The notes under the pieces were generated by a model that saw nothing but the letters and a program-made list of their open reading frames with translations, was not told the origin of the DNA and did no database searches. Below are positions 18,300-26,610 of a stretch of 64,000 nt of DNA, piece after piece. How positions within the stretch are numbered: the first letter of the stretch is position 1; each line of letters starts with the position of its first letter. The stretch is from Paenibacillus sp. S150 (lineage in GTDB: Bacteria; Bacillota; Bacilli; Paenibacillales; Paenibacillaceae): assembly GCF_019352175.1 (NCBI RefSeq), contig NZ_JACBYI010000003.1, positions 248,001 to 312,000 of the forward strand, written 5' to 3'. The position numbers and the translations under genes were made by a program.

Positions 18300-19538
18300 A
18301 TGGCTACGGTCGGTATTATTGCAGAATACAGTCCTTTGCATAACGGGCATGTCCACCACTTCACGGAAGCGAAGAAGCTGTCGGGCGCGGACCGCTCCAT
18401 TGTCATTATGAGCGGGCCGTTCACCCAGCGCGGCGAGCCGGCGGCGGTGAGCAAGCAGGCCCGCACGGAGATGGCGCTCCATATGGGCGCCGACCTCGTG
18501 CTTGAGCTGCCGGTGGCATATGCCGTCCAGCCGGCGGAGTGGTTCGCCTTCGGAGCGGTAGCTCTGCTGGAAGCGACCGGCGTCGTGGACAGCTTGTGCT
18601 TCGGCTCCGAAGCCGGCACTTTGGGCACGCTGCTGCCGCTGGCCGGGTTCCTGGCCGAAGAGAGCGGCGCGCTCCAGGACGGGATCCGCCGCCGCATGGC
18701 GCTCGGTGCAGGCTTTCCGGCCGCATACGCCGCAGCTGCGGCGTCCGCCTGGGAAGGTTCTCTCCCGGGAGGGGAGAGAACCTTCGATGCCGCCGAGCTG
18801 CTGCGCCAGCCGAACAACAGCCTCGGCCTGCACTACCTGATCGCGCTGCGGCGGCTCGGCAGCGCGATCAGGCCTCTTACGGTGCCGCGCACCGGCGCAG
18901 GCTTCCACGACCCGCTGCAGAGCGGGTCGCGGATTGCCAGCGCCACGGCAATCCGCCGGCTGCTCGAAAAGGGAGGCTCTCCGGCAGAATATATGCCGGA
19001 TTACAGCATATCCATCCTGGAAAGAGAGCAGGCGGCAGGCAAAGGACCGCTGAACCTGGAAAGCTTCCGGATGCAGCTCCGCCATCTGCTCAGTACCCGA
19101 ACAGCCTCGGAGCTGCAACACCTGCAGGACATGAACGAGGGCCTTGAAAACCGGCTGCTTCGAATCATGCCGGCCCTGCCGGACTTTACCGTCTCGGGAC
19201 TATTGGAAGCGCTGAAAAGCAAGCGCTATACCCGTACCAGGCTCCAGCGCCTGCTGATCCATGTGCTGCTGAATCACAGCAAGGAAGAAATGGCGCCGGC
19301 AGTGCTCGCCCGGGGTCCGGGCTACATCAGGGTGCTCGGCTTCCGGGAAAGCGGGCGTAAGCTGCTGAAGCAAATGAAGCACAGTGCCGTATGGCCCGTC
19401 GTGACAAATCCGGCCCGGTTCTCCCACCCTTTGCTTGAAAGGGATCTGCAGGCGGCAGCCGCTTTTGCCGGAGCATTCAGCAATCCTTCGCGCACAGATC
19501 TTTACGGGGACTACCTGGAGCCGCCGGTCAGGGTTTGA
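18300..19538 (+). CDS. tmcAL: tRNA(Met) cytidine acetate ligase
   Basis: A 412-residue nucleotidyltransferase, the ortholog of B. subtilis YlbM/TmcAL, which uses acetate and ATP to form N4-acetylcytidine at the wobble base of elongator tRNA(Met). The N-terminal HIGH-type motif is GIIAEYSPLHNGH, with SGPFTQRGEPA following. GGAGTG precedes the ATG. It is convergent with the SepM/YlbL-type protease gene and the two coding regions overlap by 11 bp at their 3' ends. The 18.4-18.95 kb part is noticeably GC-rich compared with neighbouring genes. Confidence 0.93.
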   Translation: MATVGIIAEYSPLHNGHVHHFTEAKKLSGADRSIVIMSGPFTQRGEPAAVSKQARTEMALHMGADLVLELPVAYAVQPAEWFAFGAVALLEATGVVDSLCFGSEAGTLGTLLPLAGFLAEESGALQDGIRRRMALGAGFPAAYAAAAASAWEGSLPGGERTFDAAELLRQPNNSLGLHYLIALRRLGSAIRPLTVPRTGAGFHDPLQSGSRIASATAIRRLLEKGGSPAEYMPDYSISILEREQAAGKGPLNLESFRMQLRHLLSTRTASELQHLQDMNEGLENRLLRIMPALPDFTVSGLLEALKSKRYTRTRLQRLLIHVLLNHSKEEMAPAVLARGPGYIRVLGFRESGRKLLKQMKHSAVWPVVTNPARFSHPLLERDLQAAAAFAGAFSNPSRTDLYGDYLEPPVRV

Positions 19539-20586
19539 CCGGCAGCTCCTGCATGTATTTCAGCGCTTCCGCAAGGGTGGATACCGGCACAAGCTGCATG
19601 TCCGTGCCTATTTTGTCGGCCTTGGATTTGGCTTCCTCATAGTTTTTGACCGGCACGAAAAAAATCTCCGCCCCCTTCCGGTCCGCCGCGACAATCTTGT
19701 GCTTGACCCCGCCGATAGCGCCTACGTTCCCATCGGCATCAATCGTACCCGTACCGGCCACCCGGCTGCCTTTGGTCAGATCGCCCGGGGTTAGTTGGTT
19801 AACTATCTCCATGGTGAACATCAGCCCTGCAGAAGGGCCTCCGACATCCGTATCCACAAAGCTGACTGTGTTCCCTTCGGCCTCAGGCTTCACCTTCTGC
19901 ACCGCTCCGATTACGACGCCCAGCCCGGGCTTTACCGTCCCGCTCTCCTGGTTTTTGACCTCAACCAGCTTAACGTCTTCCCTGACTTCCTTGCCGCCCC
20001 GCTCCAGCACAACAGCCACCTGGTCACCAATCCTGCTTGCCGCCAAAAGTGCGGACAATGCCTCCGGATCGGGTATGGTCTGCCCCTCCACACTGATGAT
20101 TTTGTCTCCGGGCTTGAATTTGTTCTGGTTGCCGGTCACCGGCACCGAGAACACATACAGATAATCCACAACATCTTCATAGGGAATATCAGCTGCACGG
20201 TAAGCCGCCTGTACCGCATAGGACTGCGAGCTGTTCATATAATAGACCTGCTCAGCCGCATATTCCTGCTCCGTTTTATCCCCAAGCCGCGTCTCCTTCA
20301 GTACAATCTCCGCATTGGAATTGAATACAGAGGCGATCAGAAGCGCTACATTGGCATAGCTTGCAGATACCGTGGTCATCATGAAGGCGCCCTTTTCATC
20401 CGCATCGGCGTTCCGGACCTGAATCATCGGCGCTACCTCGGAGGCGCTGCCCGGCTGATAGACAATATAAGGCGTATTCATAAATACAGCAACGTACAGA
20501 ATAACCACAAATGTGAACAAGTAGGCGGTGGCACGGAATCCTACCCGGCGTTTCAGTTGCCTCACTGCTTTTCCCTTCTTTCCCAC
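19528..20586 (-). CDS. PDZ-domain Lon-like protease (YlbL/SepM type)
   Basis: A 352-residue membrane-anchored protease. An N-terminal transmembrane helix (about 16-38, YLFTFVVILYVAVFMNTPYI) is followed by a PDZ domain (about 120-210, with PGDKIISVEGQTIPDPEAL) and a C-terminal Lon-type serine protease domain. The catalytic Ser is in DVGGPSAGLMFTMEI and the Lys lies downstream in the GGVKHKIVAADRKGAE region. Its relatives are B. subtilis YlbL and the streptococcal pheromone protease SepM. It overlaps tmcAL by 11 bp in convergent orientation and is divergent from ylbJ. Confidence 0.93.
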   Translation of the reverse strand: MGKKGKAVRQLKRRVGFRATAYLFTFVVILYVAVFMNTPYIVYQPGSASEVAPMIQVRNADADEKGAFMMTTVSASYANVALLIASVFNSNAEIVLKETRLGDKTEQEYAAEQVYYMNSSQSYAVQAAYRAADIPYEDVVDYLYVFSVPVTGNQNKFKPGDKIISVEGQTIPDPEALSALLAASRIGDQVAVVLERGGKEVREDVKLVEVKNQESGTVKPGLGVVIGAVQKVKPEAEGNTVSFVDTDVGGPSAGLMFTMEIVNQLTPGDLTKGSRVAGTGTIDADGNVGAIGGVKHKIVAADRKGAEIFFVPVKNYEEAKSKADKIGTDMQLVPVSTLAEALKYMQELPVKP

Positions 20587-20717
20587 GGCTCCAGGCTGTA
20601 CATTAGAACAATCTTGTCCCGTCCCTCGTTTCGCTGTGGCATGATGGTTGTCTTCCCTGCATAAATTGATAACAGTCTTTAGCCTATGTCCTAAGTTATG
20701 AAGAGGTGATGCGCAAA

Positions 20718-21950
20718 ATGAATAACATTAAAATACACCGGATAACCGCGGGCGCCGCACCCTACCTTGGCGGAGCGGCAGCCATACTGCTCGCCGTTGC
20801 CATCGTGTCCGCGCCGGAAGCTTCGTTCGCGGCTTCCATGCAGGGCCTTAAGCTCTGGTGGACCCTTGTTTTCCCGGCACTGCTGCCTTTTCTTATCCTG
20901 TCGGAAATGCTTGCAGCCTCGGGAATTGTACACGGCTTCGGCGTGCTGCTGGAGCCGCTGATGAAACGGATATTCCACCTGCCGGGCACCGGAGGCTGGA
21001 CGCTTGCGCTCGGTATGACTGCAGGCTTCCCGGCCGGAGCCGACGCGGTCATGCAGCTGCACAAGCAGGGGCGCATTTCCGGCAAGGAAGCCGGACGCCT
21101 GGCCTCGCTGGCTCATTACGCCAGTCCGGTAACCGTACTGGTCGTCGTAGGAGTAGCCTTTCTGCACAATCCGGCGTCAGGGTATGCCTTGCTGGCCATT
21201 CACTGGCTTGCCGGGCTCATCGCCGGTTGTACCTCCGCCCTGATATGCAGACGCTCCAGGGTTCAGGAGCCGGTTCCCCCTGCAGAGGTGAACGGCAAAA
21301 AAGCCTCCTTGCCCAAACGTGTTCTCCGCGCCGCCGCCGAAGCCCGCATAGAGGATGGGCGCAGCTTCGGCAGACTGCTCGGCGAATCCGTAAGTTCTGC
21401 CGTCCAGAATCTGATGGTCGTCGGCGGCTATATGATCATGTTCGCAGTAGCGATTAATATAGCGGCTTCCATGTTCCCGCAGCTGCCACAGGCACTTGCG
21501 GCCGGTGTGCTGGAGATTCATCTCGGAGCCCGCGCGCTTAGCACAGAAGCAACGGGACTTCCTTCCTTCAATTCTACAGGCCTGCTGAGCACAGCCTTGC
21601 TGTCGGCTGCCCTGGGCTGGAGCGGTGTGTGCGGACAGCTCCAGGCGCTGACCGTGCTTAAGCAGGCCGGAGTGCGTTTCCTGGCTTATGCCGGCAGCCG
21701 CCTGCTTCATGGCATCTATGCCTTTTTGTTGACTCTGCTATTGTGGAAGCCGCTGCTGAATCTGCACACGGCTGCGCTGCCGGCGACCGCAGTCCCGGGG
21801 GAATACCTGCCCGCAGACACCTTAAGCCCCGCAACAGTCTGGAGCTCTTTTCCCCAATTATTGGGCTTGCAGTCCCTGATCCTGCTATTATTATTAGCCC
21901 TGTCCGGGGCTGTTTATGTTATTGCTTCGCTCCGCCGTCCATCCGCATGA
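20718..21950 (+). CDS. ylbJ: Sporulation integral membrane protein YlbJ
   Basis: A membrane protein of about 410 residues with a nucleoside-recognition (Gate) type fold. In B. subtilis YlbJ is needed for spore cortex formation and is under mother-cell control. Several hydrophobic helices are visible, with the conserved TAGFPAGADAVMQLH segment and SLAHYASPVTVLVVVGVAF. I chose ATG 20718, because AGAGGTGAT lies eight bases upstream; earlier GTG and ATG codons overlap that site. The 3' end overlaps coaD by 32 bp in convergent orientation. Confidence 0.93.
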   Translation: MNNIKIHRITAGAAPYLGGAAAILLAVAIVSAPEASFAASMQGLKLWWTLVFPALLPFLILSEMLAASGIVHGFGVLLEPLMKRIFHLPGTGGWTLALGMTAGFPAGADAVMQLHKQGRISGKEAGRLASLAHYASPVTVLVVVGVAFLHNPASGYALLAIHWLAGLIAGCTSALICRRSRVQEPVPPAEVNGKKASLPKRVLRAAAEARIEDGRSFGRLLGESVSSAVQNLMVVGGYMIMFAVAINIAASMFPQLPQALAAGVLEIHLGARALSTEATGLPSFNSTGLLSTALLSAALGWSGVCGQLQALTVLKQAGVRFLAYAGSRLLHGIYAFLLTLLLWKPLLNLHTAALPATAVPGEYLPADTLSPATVWSSFPQLLGLQSLILLLLLALSGAVYVIASLRRPSA

Positions 21951-22440
21951 ATTTGAGCTTCATGGCCTGCTCTACTTCAGGCGTCACAAAGTCGGAGACA
22001 TTCCCGCCGAAATGGGCAATCTCCTTCACTACACTTGAGCTTAGATAGGAATATTTCGGATTGGTCATCATAAATATCGTTTCCGCTTCAGGGTCCAGGT
22101 TATGATTAATGGAGGCATTCTGCAGCTCATACTCAAAATCGGTCACCGTACGGATTCCGCGGACGATTACCTGGGCATTCTTTTGCCGGAGTAAATTCAC
22201 CAAGAGATCACGGAAGCTGTCTATTTCCACATTGGGAATATCTTCGGTTGCCTGCCGCAGCAGATCGGTGCGCTCTTCTACGGAGAACAACGGATTTTTG
22301 CTTAAATTGTTAAGGACGGCAACAATCAGCCTGTCGAACTGTTTCGCTGCACGCTGAATAATATCCATATGCCCCATTGTTACCGGGTCAAAGGTTCCCG
22401 GATAAATGGCGACACGTTCTTTTCTAATCTGCTGACTCAT
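21919..22440 (-). CDS. coaD: Phosphopantetheine adenylyltransferase
   Basis: CoaD catalyses the penultimate step of coenzyme A synthesis. The 173-residue protein carries the nucleotide-binding motif GTFDPVTMGHMDII and the C-terminal signature KYSYLSSSVVKE. Two adjacent ATG codons are candidates; 22440 has AGGAGG at better spacing than 22443. The gene begins inside the last codons of rsmD (17-bp overlap), the usual rsmD-coaD coupling. Confidence 0.97.
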   Translation of the reverse strand: MSQQIRKERVAIYPGTFDPVTMGHMDIIQRAAKQFDRLIVAVLNNLSKNPLFSVEERTDLLRQATEDIPNVEIDSFRDLLVNLLRQKNAQVIVRGIRTVTDFEYELQNASINHNLDPEAETIFMMTNPKYSYLSSSVVKEIAHFGGNVSDFVTPEVEQAMKLKFMRMDGGAKQ

Positions 22441-23032
22441 CATTACCCTCCTTGCCGCTCCCGGGTTCTTCTCGGGAAGAAGCTTCATACTTATAAATGC
22501 AGACGGTTGTCTCCCCGTATACCGCTTGCCTTGTTCTATGGAATCCCGGAATTACCTCCGGATATTCATAGCCTGACTCATGCTCCAGCACAATGACCGC
22601 GTCCTGCCGCAGCAGACCCTTTTGAACCATTGCCAGCATTAGTTCATGCCCGTGCTTCAGCCTGTAGGGAGGGTCCAGGAATACAAGATCAAACGAACGC
22701 CCCCGCTTCTCCAGCGCACTAAGCGCCCTCCCTGCATCATTGCGGTAGACCTCCGCCTGTTCTTCCACCTTGGCCGCCTTCAAATTAGCGCGCACCGTAT
22801 CAATGCTCTTCTGCTCCATATCCACAAAAACAGCCTGGTCCATTCCCCTGCTCAAGGCTTCAATTCCCAGTCCGCCTGTTCCGGCGAACAAATCCAACAC
22901 GGCGCCCCCCTCGAAATAAGGTCCAATTATACTGAACATCGCTTCTTTAACCTTGTCGGTTGTAGGCCGCGTTCCGCTGCCCGGAACACTCTTCAGGGGT
23001 CTGCCCTTCGCACTTCCCGATACAACTCTCAC
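22424..23032 (-). CDS. rsmD: 16S rRNA m2G966 methyltransferase
   Basis: RsmD methylates G966 of 16S rRNA during 30S assembly. It has 202 residues with MRVVSGSAKGRPL at the N-terminus, the SAM motif VLDLFAGTGGLGIEALSRG, and the catalytic DPPY motif in FDLVFLDPPYRLKHG. The C-terminal 20 residues are a charged tail encoded partly over the coaD start region. It is first in the rsmD-coaD pair. Confidence 0.96.
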   Translation of the reverse strand: MRVVSGSAKGRPLKSVPGSGTRPTTDKVKEAMFSIIGPYFEGGAVLDLFAGTGGLGIEALSRGMDQAVFVDMEQKSIDTVRANLKAAKVEEQAEVYRNDAGRALSALEKRGRSFDLVFLDPPYRLKHGHELMLAMVQKGLLRQDAVIVLEHESGYEYPEVIPGFHRTRQAVYGETTVCIYKYEASSREEPGSGKEGNDESAD

Positions 23033-23403
23033 CGCTCGTCCACCTGCTTTTATGTCTCTGTTTGTTATGCCGTTCAGGGCATTAGTCCAAGCCTATAGTA
23101 CCACAATTGTCTATTGAAATAAAAAGATTGTCTGTACATGTCGCATTAGGACCGGTAGACCCTTCGTAAAACGGAAGCTATTGCACAAAGTGCAGCCATG
23201 CAATAAATCCCCTATAGGGTTATCGGCCATCAAGGCCACAGATCTCAAGTGTAATCTATACAACTTTTCTGGCCTGGCGTGTATAAGTTTGGACATTCAG
23301 GGACATCATGTAACTATCGACATCGCAAAATGTCGTAGACAACCGCGGAGCAGGCTTACGTTTCCCCATAAGCTCTTCGTCCGGTTTCTCCTCTCCCATG
23401 AAA

Positions 23404-23433
23404 GAGGCCCTAGAGATAGGGCCTCGATTTTTT
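23404..23433 (+). terminator. Strong terminator in noncoding gap
   Basis: GAGGCCCTA, loop GAGA, then TAGGGCCTC, followed by GATTTTTT: a perfect nine-base stem with a T-run, acting on plus-strand transcription. No gene lies upstream of it in 23033-23403, so it either ends a small RNA or marks a deleted gene. Just before it (about 23290-23340) GACAT and ATGTC words cluster, including the hairpin CGACATCGCAAAATGTCG. Confidence 0.85.
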
Positions 23434-23620
23434 ATGCCATTTTTCATGAATGCCAAAACCAGCTCTGCTAAGAGACGAACGTCCTTTCAAGACTGATAGC
23501 TTGATTCCCTTCATTCTCACGATCCTGCACATGAAAAAAGTACGCACGACAAGGCTTCAGCGAACAGACTGTGCCTTAAAGTGCATACTCTAATTTCAGC
23601 CTTGAAAAAAATCACAAAAC

Positions 23621-23650
23621 AAAAAAAATCCGACACCTGACCGCGCCGGA
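23621..23650 (-). terminator. Terminator of the coiled-coil gene
   Basis: On the minus strand TCCGGC and GTCGGA pair around the loop and are followed by eight T residues, starting ten bases after the stop of the 23660-23956 gene. Confidence 0.8.
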
Positions 23651-23659
23651 CTGAGCCAT

Positions 23660-23956
23660 CTATTTAATTCGTTTAAGCTGGGCTTCCTGCTCAATGGAAC
23701 GTGCCGAGAGCAGTTCAATAATCCGGTGCTGATTCTCTAGAATAGTCTCTATTTTAATTACACGTTCGTTGGTTTCCAGCACAGCGCTCTTAATAAGGTG
23801 CTGATCTGCCTCAATGCGGTTCAGACGCTGGTCAATGTTCCCAAGATGCTGGCTTACACCATCCAGCCGTTCATCTGTACGATCCAACCGCTCATTTACA
23901 GGTACCAATTCTTCCCGAATAACAGACCGAAATAACTGCACCCAATCATTATCCAT
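23660..23956 (-). CDS. Small coiled-coil protein
   Basis: A 98-residue hydrophilic protein without signal peptide or membrane segment. Residues about 15-75 show strong heptad spacing of Leu/Ile/Val (VNERLDRTDERLDGVSQHL and on), so a dimeric or trimeric coiled coil is expected. The start ATG has GGAGCGG upstream and a terminator follows directly, which supports real expression. I recognise no family. It lies at the edge of the prophage scar, and similar short coiled-coil proteins occur in phages, but that link is only positional. Confidence 0.7.
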   Translation of the reverse strand: MDNDWVQLFRSVIREELVPVNERLDRTDERLDGVSQHLGNIDQRLNRIEADQHLIKSAVLETNERVIKIETILENQHRIIELLSARSIEQEAQLKRIK

Positions 23957-24043
23957 GTGCTCCGCTCCTTCAAACTTGATATATAGATTGTACCAGAATC
24001 AAATTTTTTATTCTACTTGGGAAGTTAGGGAGGTCATATAATC

Positions 24044-24200
24044 ATGGCGAAAGGCAGCATAGAAAAGCGCGGCAATAACTCCTGGCGACTGACCGTTGAA
24101 TTTGGGTATGATGCCCAAGGAGAACGGGGCTTTTAGCGCAAAACAATCCGTGTTGAAAATATATTCCAGTGGCTTGTCCATTCCACCCAGGCAAAGAAGC
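24044..24200 (+). pseudogene. Phage integrase remnant (N-terminal stub)
   Basis: GGAGG followed by ATG opens MAKGSIEKRGNNSWRLTVEF, the typical arm-binding N-terminus of phage and ICE tyrosine integrases. A TAG stop interrupts at 24134-24136, and the same frame continues as RKTIRVENIFQ before likeness fades near 24200. The SAM-like core domain and the whole catalytic domain are missing. This is a dead integrase. Together with the neighbouring lysis genes it marks a former prophage. Confidence 0.8.
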
Positions 24201-24244
24201 GCGACCTGGCTTTTCAGCTTAGATCACGCCTCAGTTCTTATAAC

Positions 24245-24385
24245 TTAGAAGAAGCATGCACTCAAAATAATGACAAGCAGGATGTAAAGCACCAGAATCG
24301 CACCTGTTGAGGCGAAAGGACTTACAGGAGGATAGCCTCCCTTAACCCCGGCCTCTTTACCGCCATAACCGCAATCTGCTCCCAT
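24245..24385 (-). CDS. YjcZ-like spore protein
   Basis: A 46-residue peptide: a short hydrophilic Gly/Tyr-rich head (MGADCGYGGKEAGVKGGYPP) followed by a hydrophobic helix TGAILVLYILLVIILSACFF. This layout is that of the YjcZ/sporulation protein family of Bacilli, small membrane or spore-coat peptides made during sporulation. GGAGGT lies six bases before the ATG. It occupies the noncoding strand opposite the end of the integrase remnant, so it may have arrived after, or survived, the prophage. Confidence 0.85.
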   Translation of the reverse strand: MGADCGYGGKEAGVKGGYPPVSPFASTGAILVLYILLVIILSACFF

Positions 24386-24662
24386 GAGATTACCTCCTTC
24401 AAAATGGTCACTACACAACAGAATATGTACCCTCGCCCCGTGCAGATTGGGCTAAACCGTTTAAATTTAGGCAGTCATTTGTGCCCGCCGCTCAAATACA
24501 GCATTTGCAGCTTGCAAAAAAATCCCGCCTCGCCTTTTCAAGGGTGTGACAGGATTAAGATAAGTTCTCATAAGCGCCGCGGCAGCTTGTACTGACGGCC
24601 TGTGAAGCTCGCCCAGCTTACAGCCGGCGGCTATAGGCCCGGTTAGACTTGCGATATGTCTA

Positions 24663-24947
24663 TCAATCCTTTGTTGAGCCTTCTCTCTTGTTGAACGCCA
24701 GTTCGAACAGTCCGGTTGCCGACAGGCCTGCAAGTCCGCCCGCCCACAGGCGCAGAATCAGATTCATGTCTGTAAACGGATAGGCTACAGCGCCTACAAA
24801 CAGGCCGATAACCAGTCCGACGGCCGGAACCAGATTGCGGGGAAGGACCACGGTAGTCTTGACCAATTGAACCAGCGCGAGGACAAAGACAGCCAGGACG
24901 GAAGCAAACGCCAGCACATTGTTCAGTGCATCATTCACCATGTGCAT
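24663..24947 (-). CDS. Holin (A118 type)
   Basis: A protein of 94 residues with two or three hydrophobic segments (AFASVLAVFVLALVQLV; VPAVGLVIGLFVGAVAY; GGLAGLSATGLFELAF) and a charged C-terminal tail. It resembles the Listeria phage A118 holin family, membrane pore formers that time host lysis. The ATG at 24947 overlaps the stop of the glucosaminidase gene by one base (TGATG), so the two are coupled. AGGAGG lies four bases upstream. A second ATG two codons on could serve as an alternative start, as in dual-start holins. Confidence 0.8.
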   Translation of the reverse strand: MHMVNDALNNVLAFASVLAVFVLALVQLVKTTVVLPRNLVPAVGLVIGLFVGAVAYPFTDMNLILRLWAGGLAGLSATGLFELAFNKREGSTKD

Positions 24948-25750
24948 CACACCTCCTTCTCGGCTGCAATCAGGCCTGCCCGGTACATCACAGTGAGCGT
25001 TCTGTAAAAATCATAGCTGCCCCCGGAAGGCGTATCGAGCAGTCCCGCTGCCACCGCTGCATTGACCGCAGGCTGAGCCCACTCGGGCACGTTCATAGCT
25101 GTCCGCCCTTCCAGGGCTGCCAGACGGTCTATCACATTTTTGATGGTCTGGCCCTGCTCCATAACTCCGGTCTTGAGCGTATCTCTGCTTGTGCCCAGTC
25201 CGCTGACGAGCTGCTGAAGCTCCTTAAGCTGCGCTTCCAGACTGGCCAGCTTTTGTTTATCCTCTGCCGACATCTCCCCATCCTCCTTTAATTCATCATA
25301 TTGAAACAGATTATAAGTATTCATAATTTGGATAAGCTTCGCGGCATAGTTAGGATCAGTGGCATAGCCGGCTGCAGCAATCTCCCGTGCTGCGGCCGCG
25401 CCACCCGCCCCGATGACCTTGCTGTACAAGTTGCGGTTCCACGAGACACCCTCCCGGATCAGCTCAGAGTGGTCGGCTACGGATTCTCCCCAGTTATTAT
25501 AGGCACGAAAAGCCGCAGACACCTGTACCGCTTTTCCGTTCTGATATTCAGTCGTCTGGATGGTGATGCTTCCGGCAGGCCCGCGGCCCTTGATTCCGAA
25601 CAGATTGTTAGCCCTGACCGTCAGTCCGCTGCTTCCCCAGCCGGATTCAAGTGCTGCCTGTGCAATCGTCAAGGAAGCTGCAATATTGCTCTGCTTCATA
25701 TCGGCAACAGCAAAAGGCACGATTTTGGCAATAAATTCACTCTCCGTCAT
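24947..25750 (-). CDS. Glucosaminidase-domain endolysin
   Basis: A 267-residue cell-wall hydrolase. Residues about 1-150 form a GH73-type glucosaminidase domain (IVPFAVADMKQSNIAASLTIAQAALESGWG, with Glu as catalytic acid, then ANNLFGIKG and SYAAYNNWGES-like AFRAYNNWGES). A helical linker follows (about 160-215, coiled-coil like), then a C-terminal segment PEWAQPAVNAAVAAGLLDTPSGGSYDF, which resembles an S-layer-homology-like wall anchor. There is no signal peptide, as expected for a phage endolysin that exits through a holin. It is directly coupled to the holin gene. Host autolysin is the alternative; the lack of a leader and the holin argue for phage origin. Confidence 0.85.
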   Translation of the reverse strand: MTESEFIAKIVPFAVADMKQSNIAASLTIAQAALESGWGSSGLTVRANNLFGIKGRGPAGSITIQTTEYQNGKAVQVSAAFRAYNNWGESVADHSELIREGVSWNRNLYSKVIGAGGAAAAREIAAAGYATDPNYAAKLIQIMNTYNLFQYDELKEDGEMSAEDKQKLASLEAQLKELQQLVSGLGTSRDTLKTGVMEQGQTIKNVIDRLAALEGRTAMNVPEWAQPAVNAAVAAGLLDTPSGGSYDFYRTLTVMYRAGLIAAEKEV

Positions 25751-25911
25751 CTCCTCACATCCTTTCTCTATATAGAATGCGGATTCTGTTGAAATGCCTG
25801 TGCGGTCCCCTATGGATATGTGTTTTTAATAGATTAGACCGGTGTTTTTTGCAGCATCATGTATTATAGAAGCAATAATGAATGTTTTGGGTAATACTAA
25901 GCAAACGACAC

Positions 25912-25940
25912 TTGTGATTTTCATATTTTTGCCGTAATAT
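25912..25940 (+). promoter_or_regulatory. Sigma-A type promoter for the 43-residue ORF
   Basis: TTGTGA (25912-25917), a 17-bp spacer and TAATAT (25935-25940). Both hexamers differ from consensus by one or two bases at ideal spacing. Transcription would start about 20 bp before the ribosome binding site of the small ORF. Confidence 0.8.
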
Positions 25941-25970
25941 AGTTACAATTCACTACTCAGGAGGGTCTGA

Positions 25971-26102
25971 TTGCCTATGCCTTCATATTATTTCAAAGAG
26001 CTCTGGACACCCCTAAATTGGATAGGAGTCAAATTCTTCCGAGACGACGAAGGCTATCTATGGATTAAATGGTGGTCCAAACCGCGTAAAAGACTGCGCT
26101 AG
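25971..26102 (+). CDS. Orphan 43-residue small protein
   Basis: A short frame behind a good promoter. GGAGG lies six bases before TTG 25971; an ATG two codons later (25977) is the alternative start. The product reads MPMPSYYFKELWTPLNWIGV and ends in a basic tail SKPRKRLR. It has five tryptophans, no signal peptide and no clear membrane helix. I recognise no family. The Trp-rich, basic composition could suit a membrane-surface or nucleic-acid-binding peptide, which is speculation. About 300 bp of noncoding sequence follow before a strong terminator. Confidence 0.6.
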   Translation: MPMPSYYFKELWTPLNWIGVKFFRDDEGYLWIKWWSKPRKRLR

Positions 26103-26146
26103 CCCTCATCAGAAGTGTCCGTGCCGGCTTATGGCAGAATTAAATA

Positions 26147-26200
26147 AAACCTTTCTTCATAGTGCGCCGGATAGTTCTCCAGACCTATGGTGAAAGGTTT
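26147..26200. repeat. Imperfect 16-bp inverted repeat
   Basis: AAACCTTTCTTCATAG pairs with CTATGGTGAAAGGTTT (14 of 16 bases) around a 22-base loop, 45 bp past the small ORF. No T-run follows, so it is a structured 3' region rather than an ordinary terminator. The stretch 26201-26416 has no gene that I can see. Confidence 0.6.
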
Positions 26201-26416
26201 AAGGTTTAAATGGACAAGCACCCTGCTCCAGCGCTGAGCGCAACATTTACAATTGCAAGCTTGGAACAGGTTCGCTTTCTTCTTTGTTGGGGCAGAAATA
26301 TTGCTTCGTCACAGGATCTGGGCCGATCCGAGTACCCAAGATGTTAGTAGACGGTTGGCTTCTCTATGCATTCATTAATTCCTCTGAGAATTTGTACATA
26401 TTTCCATTCTAATCAG

Positions 26417-26461
26417 GAATACCGCTGTCTCAGCCATGGAGAGCTGCCGGTATTCTTTTTT
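26417..26461 (+). terminator. Strong terminator, plus strand
   Basis: GAATACCG pairs with CGGTATTC around a loop with its own small stem and is followed by six T residues. It would end the transcript begun at the 25912 promoter, giving an RNA of roughly 500 bases of which only 132 are coding. Confidence 0.88.
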
Positions 26462-26610
26462 CAGTCCTGCCGCCTTATCTCCCGGCAGTGAGTCTCCCTT
26501 TCATTAAGCAGAGAAAAATTTTAAATCTTTTCTTTTAAAAATAGCACTTTAGTAGATTGTGGTGATCATTGCAGTTCGATATAATTGCAAAAAAAACAGC
26601 GGAGGTAACC

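Noticed and set aside
18246..19121. A 291-codon open frame antisense to tmcAL
   Set aside because: It is an artefact of the very GC-rich central part of tmcAL. Its composition (Arg/Ala/Gly rich) and lack of motifs argue against a gene.
23111..23296. A 61-codon minus-strand frame before the orphan terminator
   Set aside because: No ribosome binding site, and the terminator acts on the opposite strand. It may overlap an element end but is not supported as a gene.
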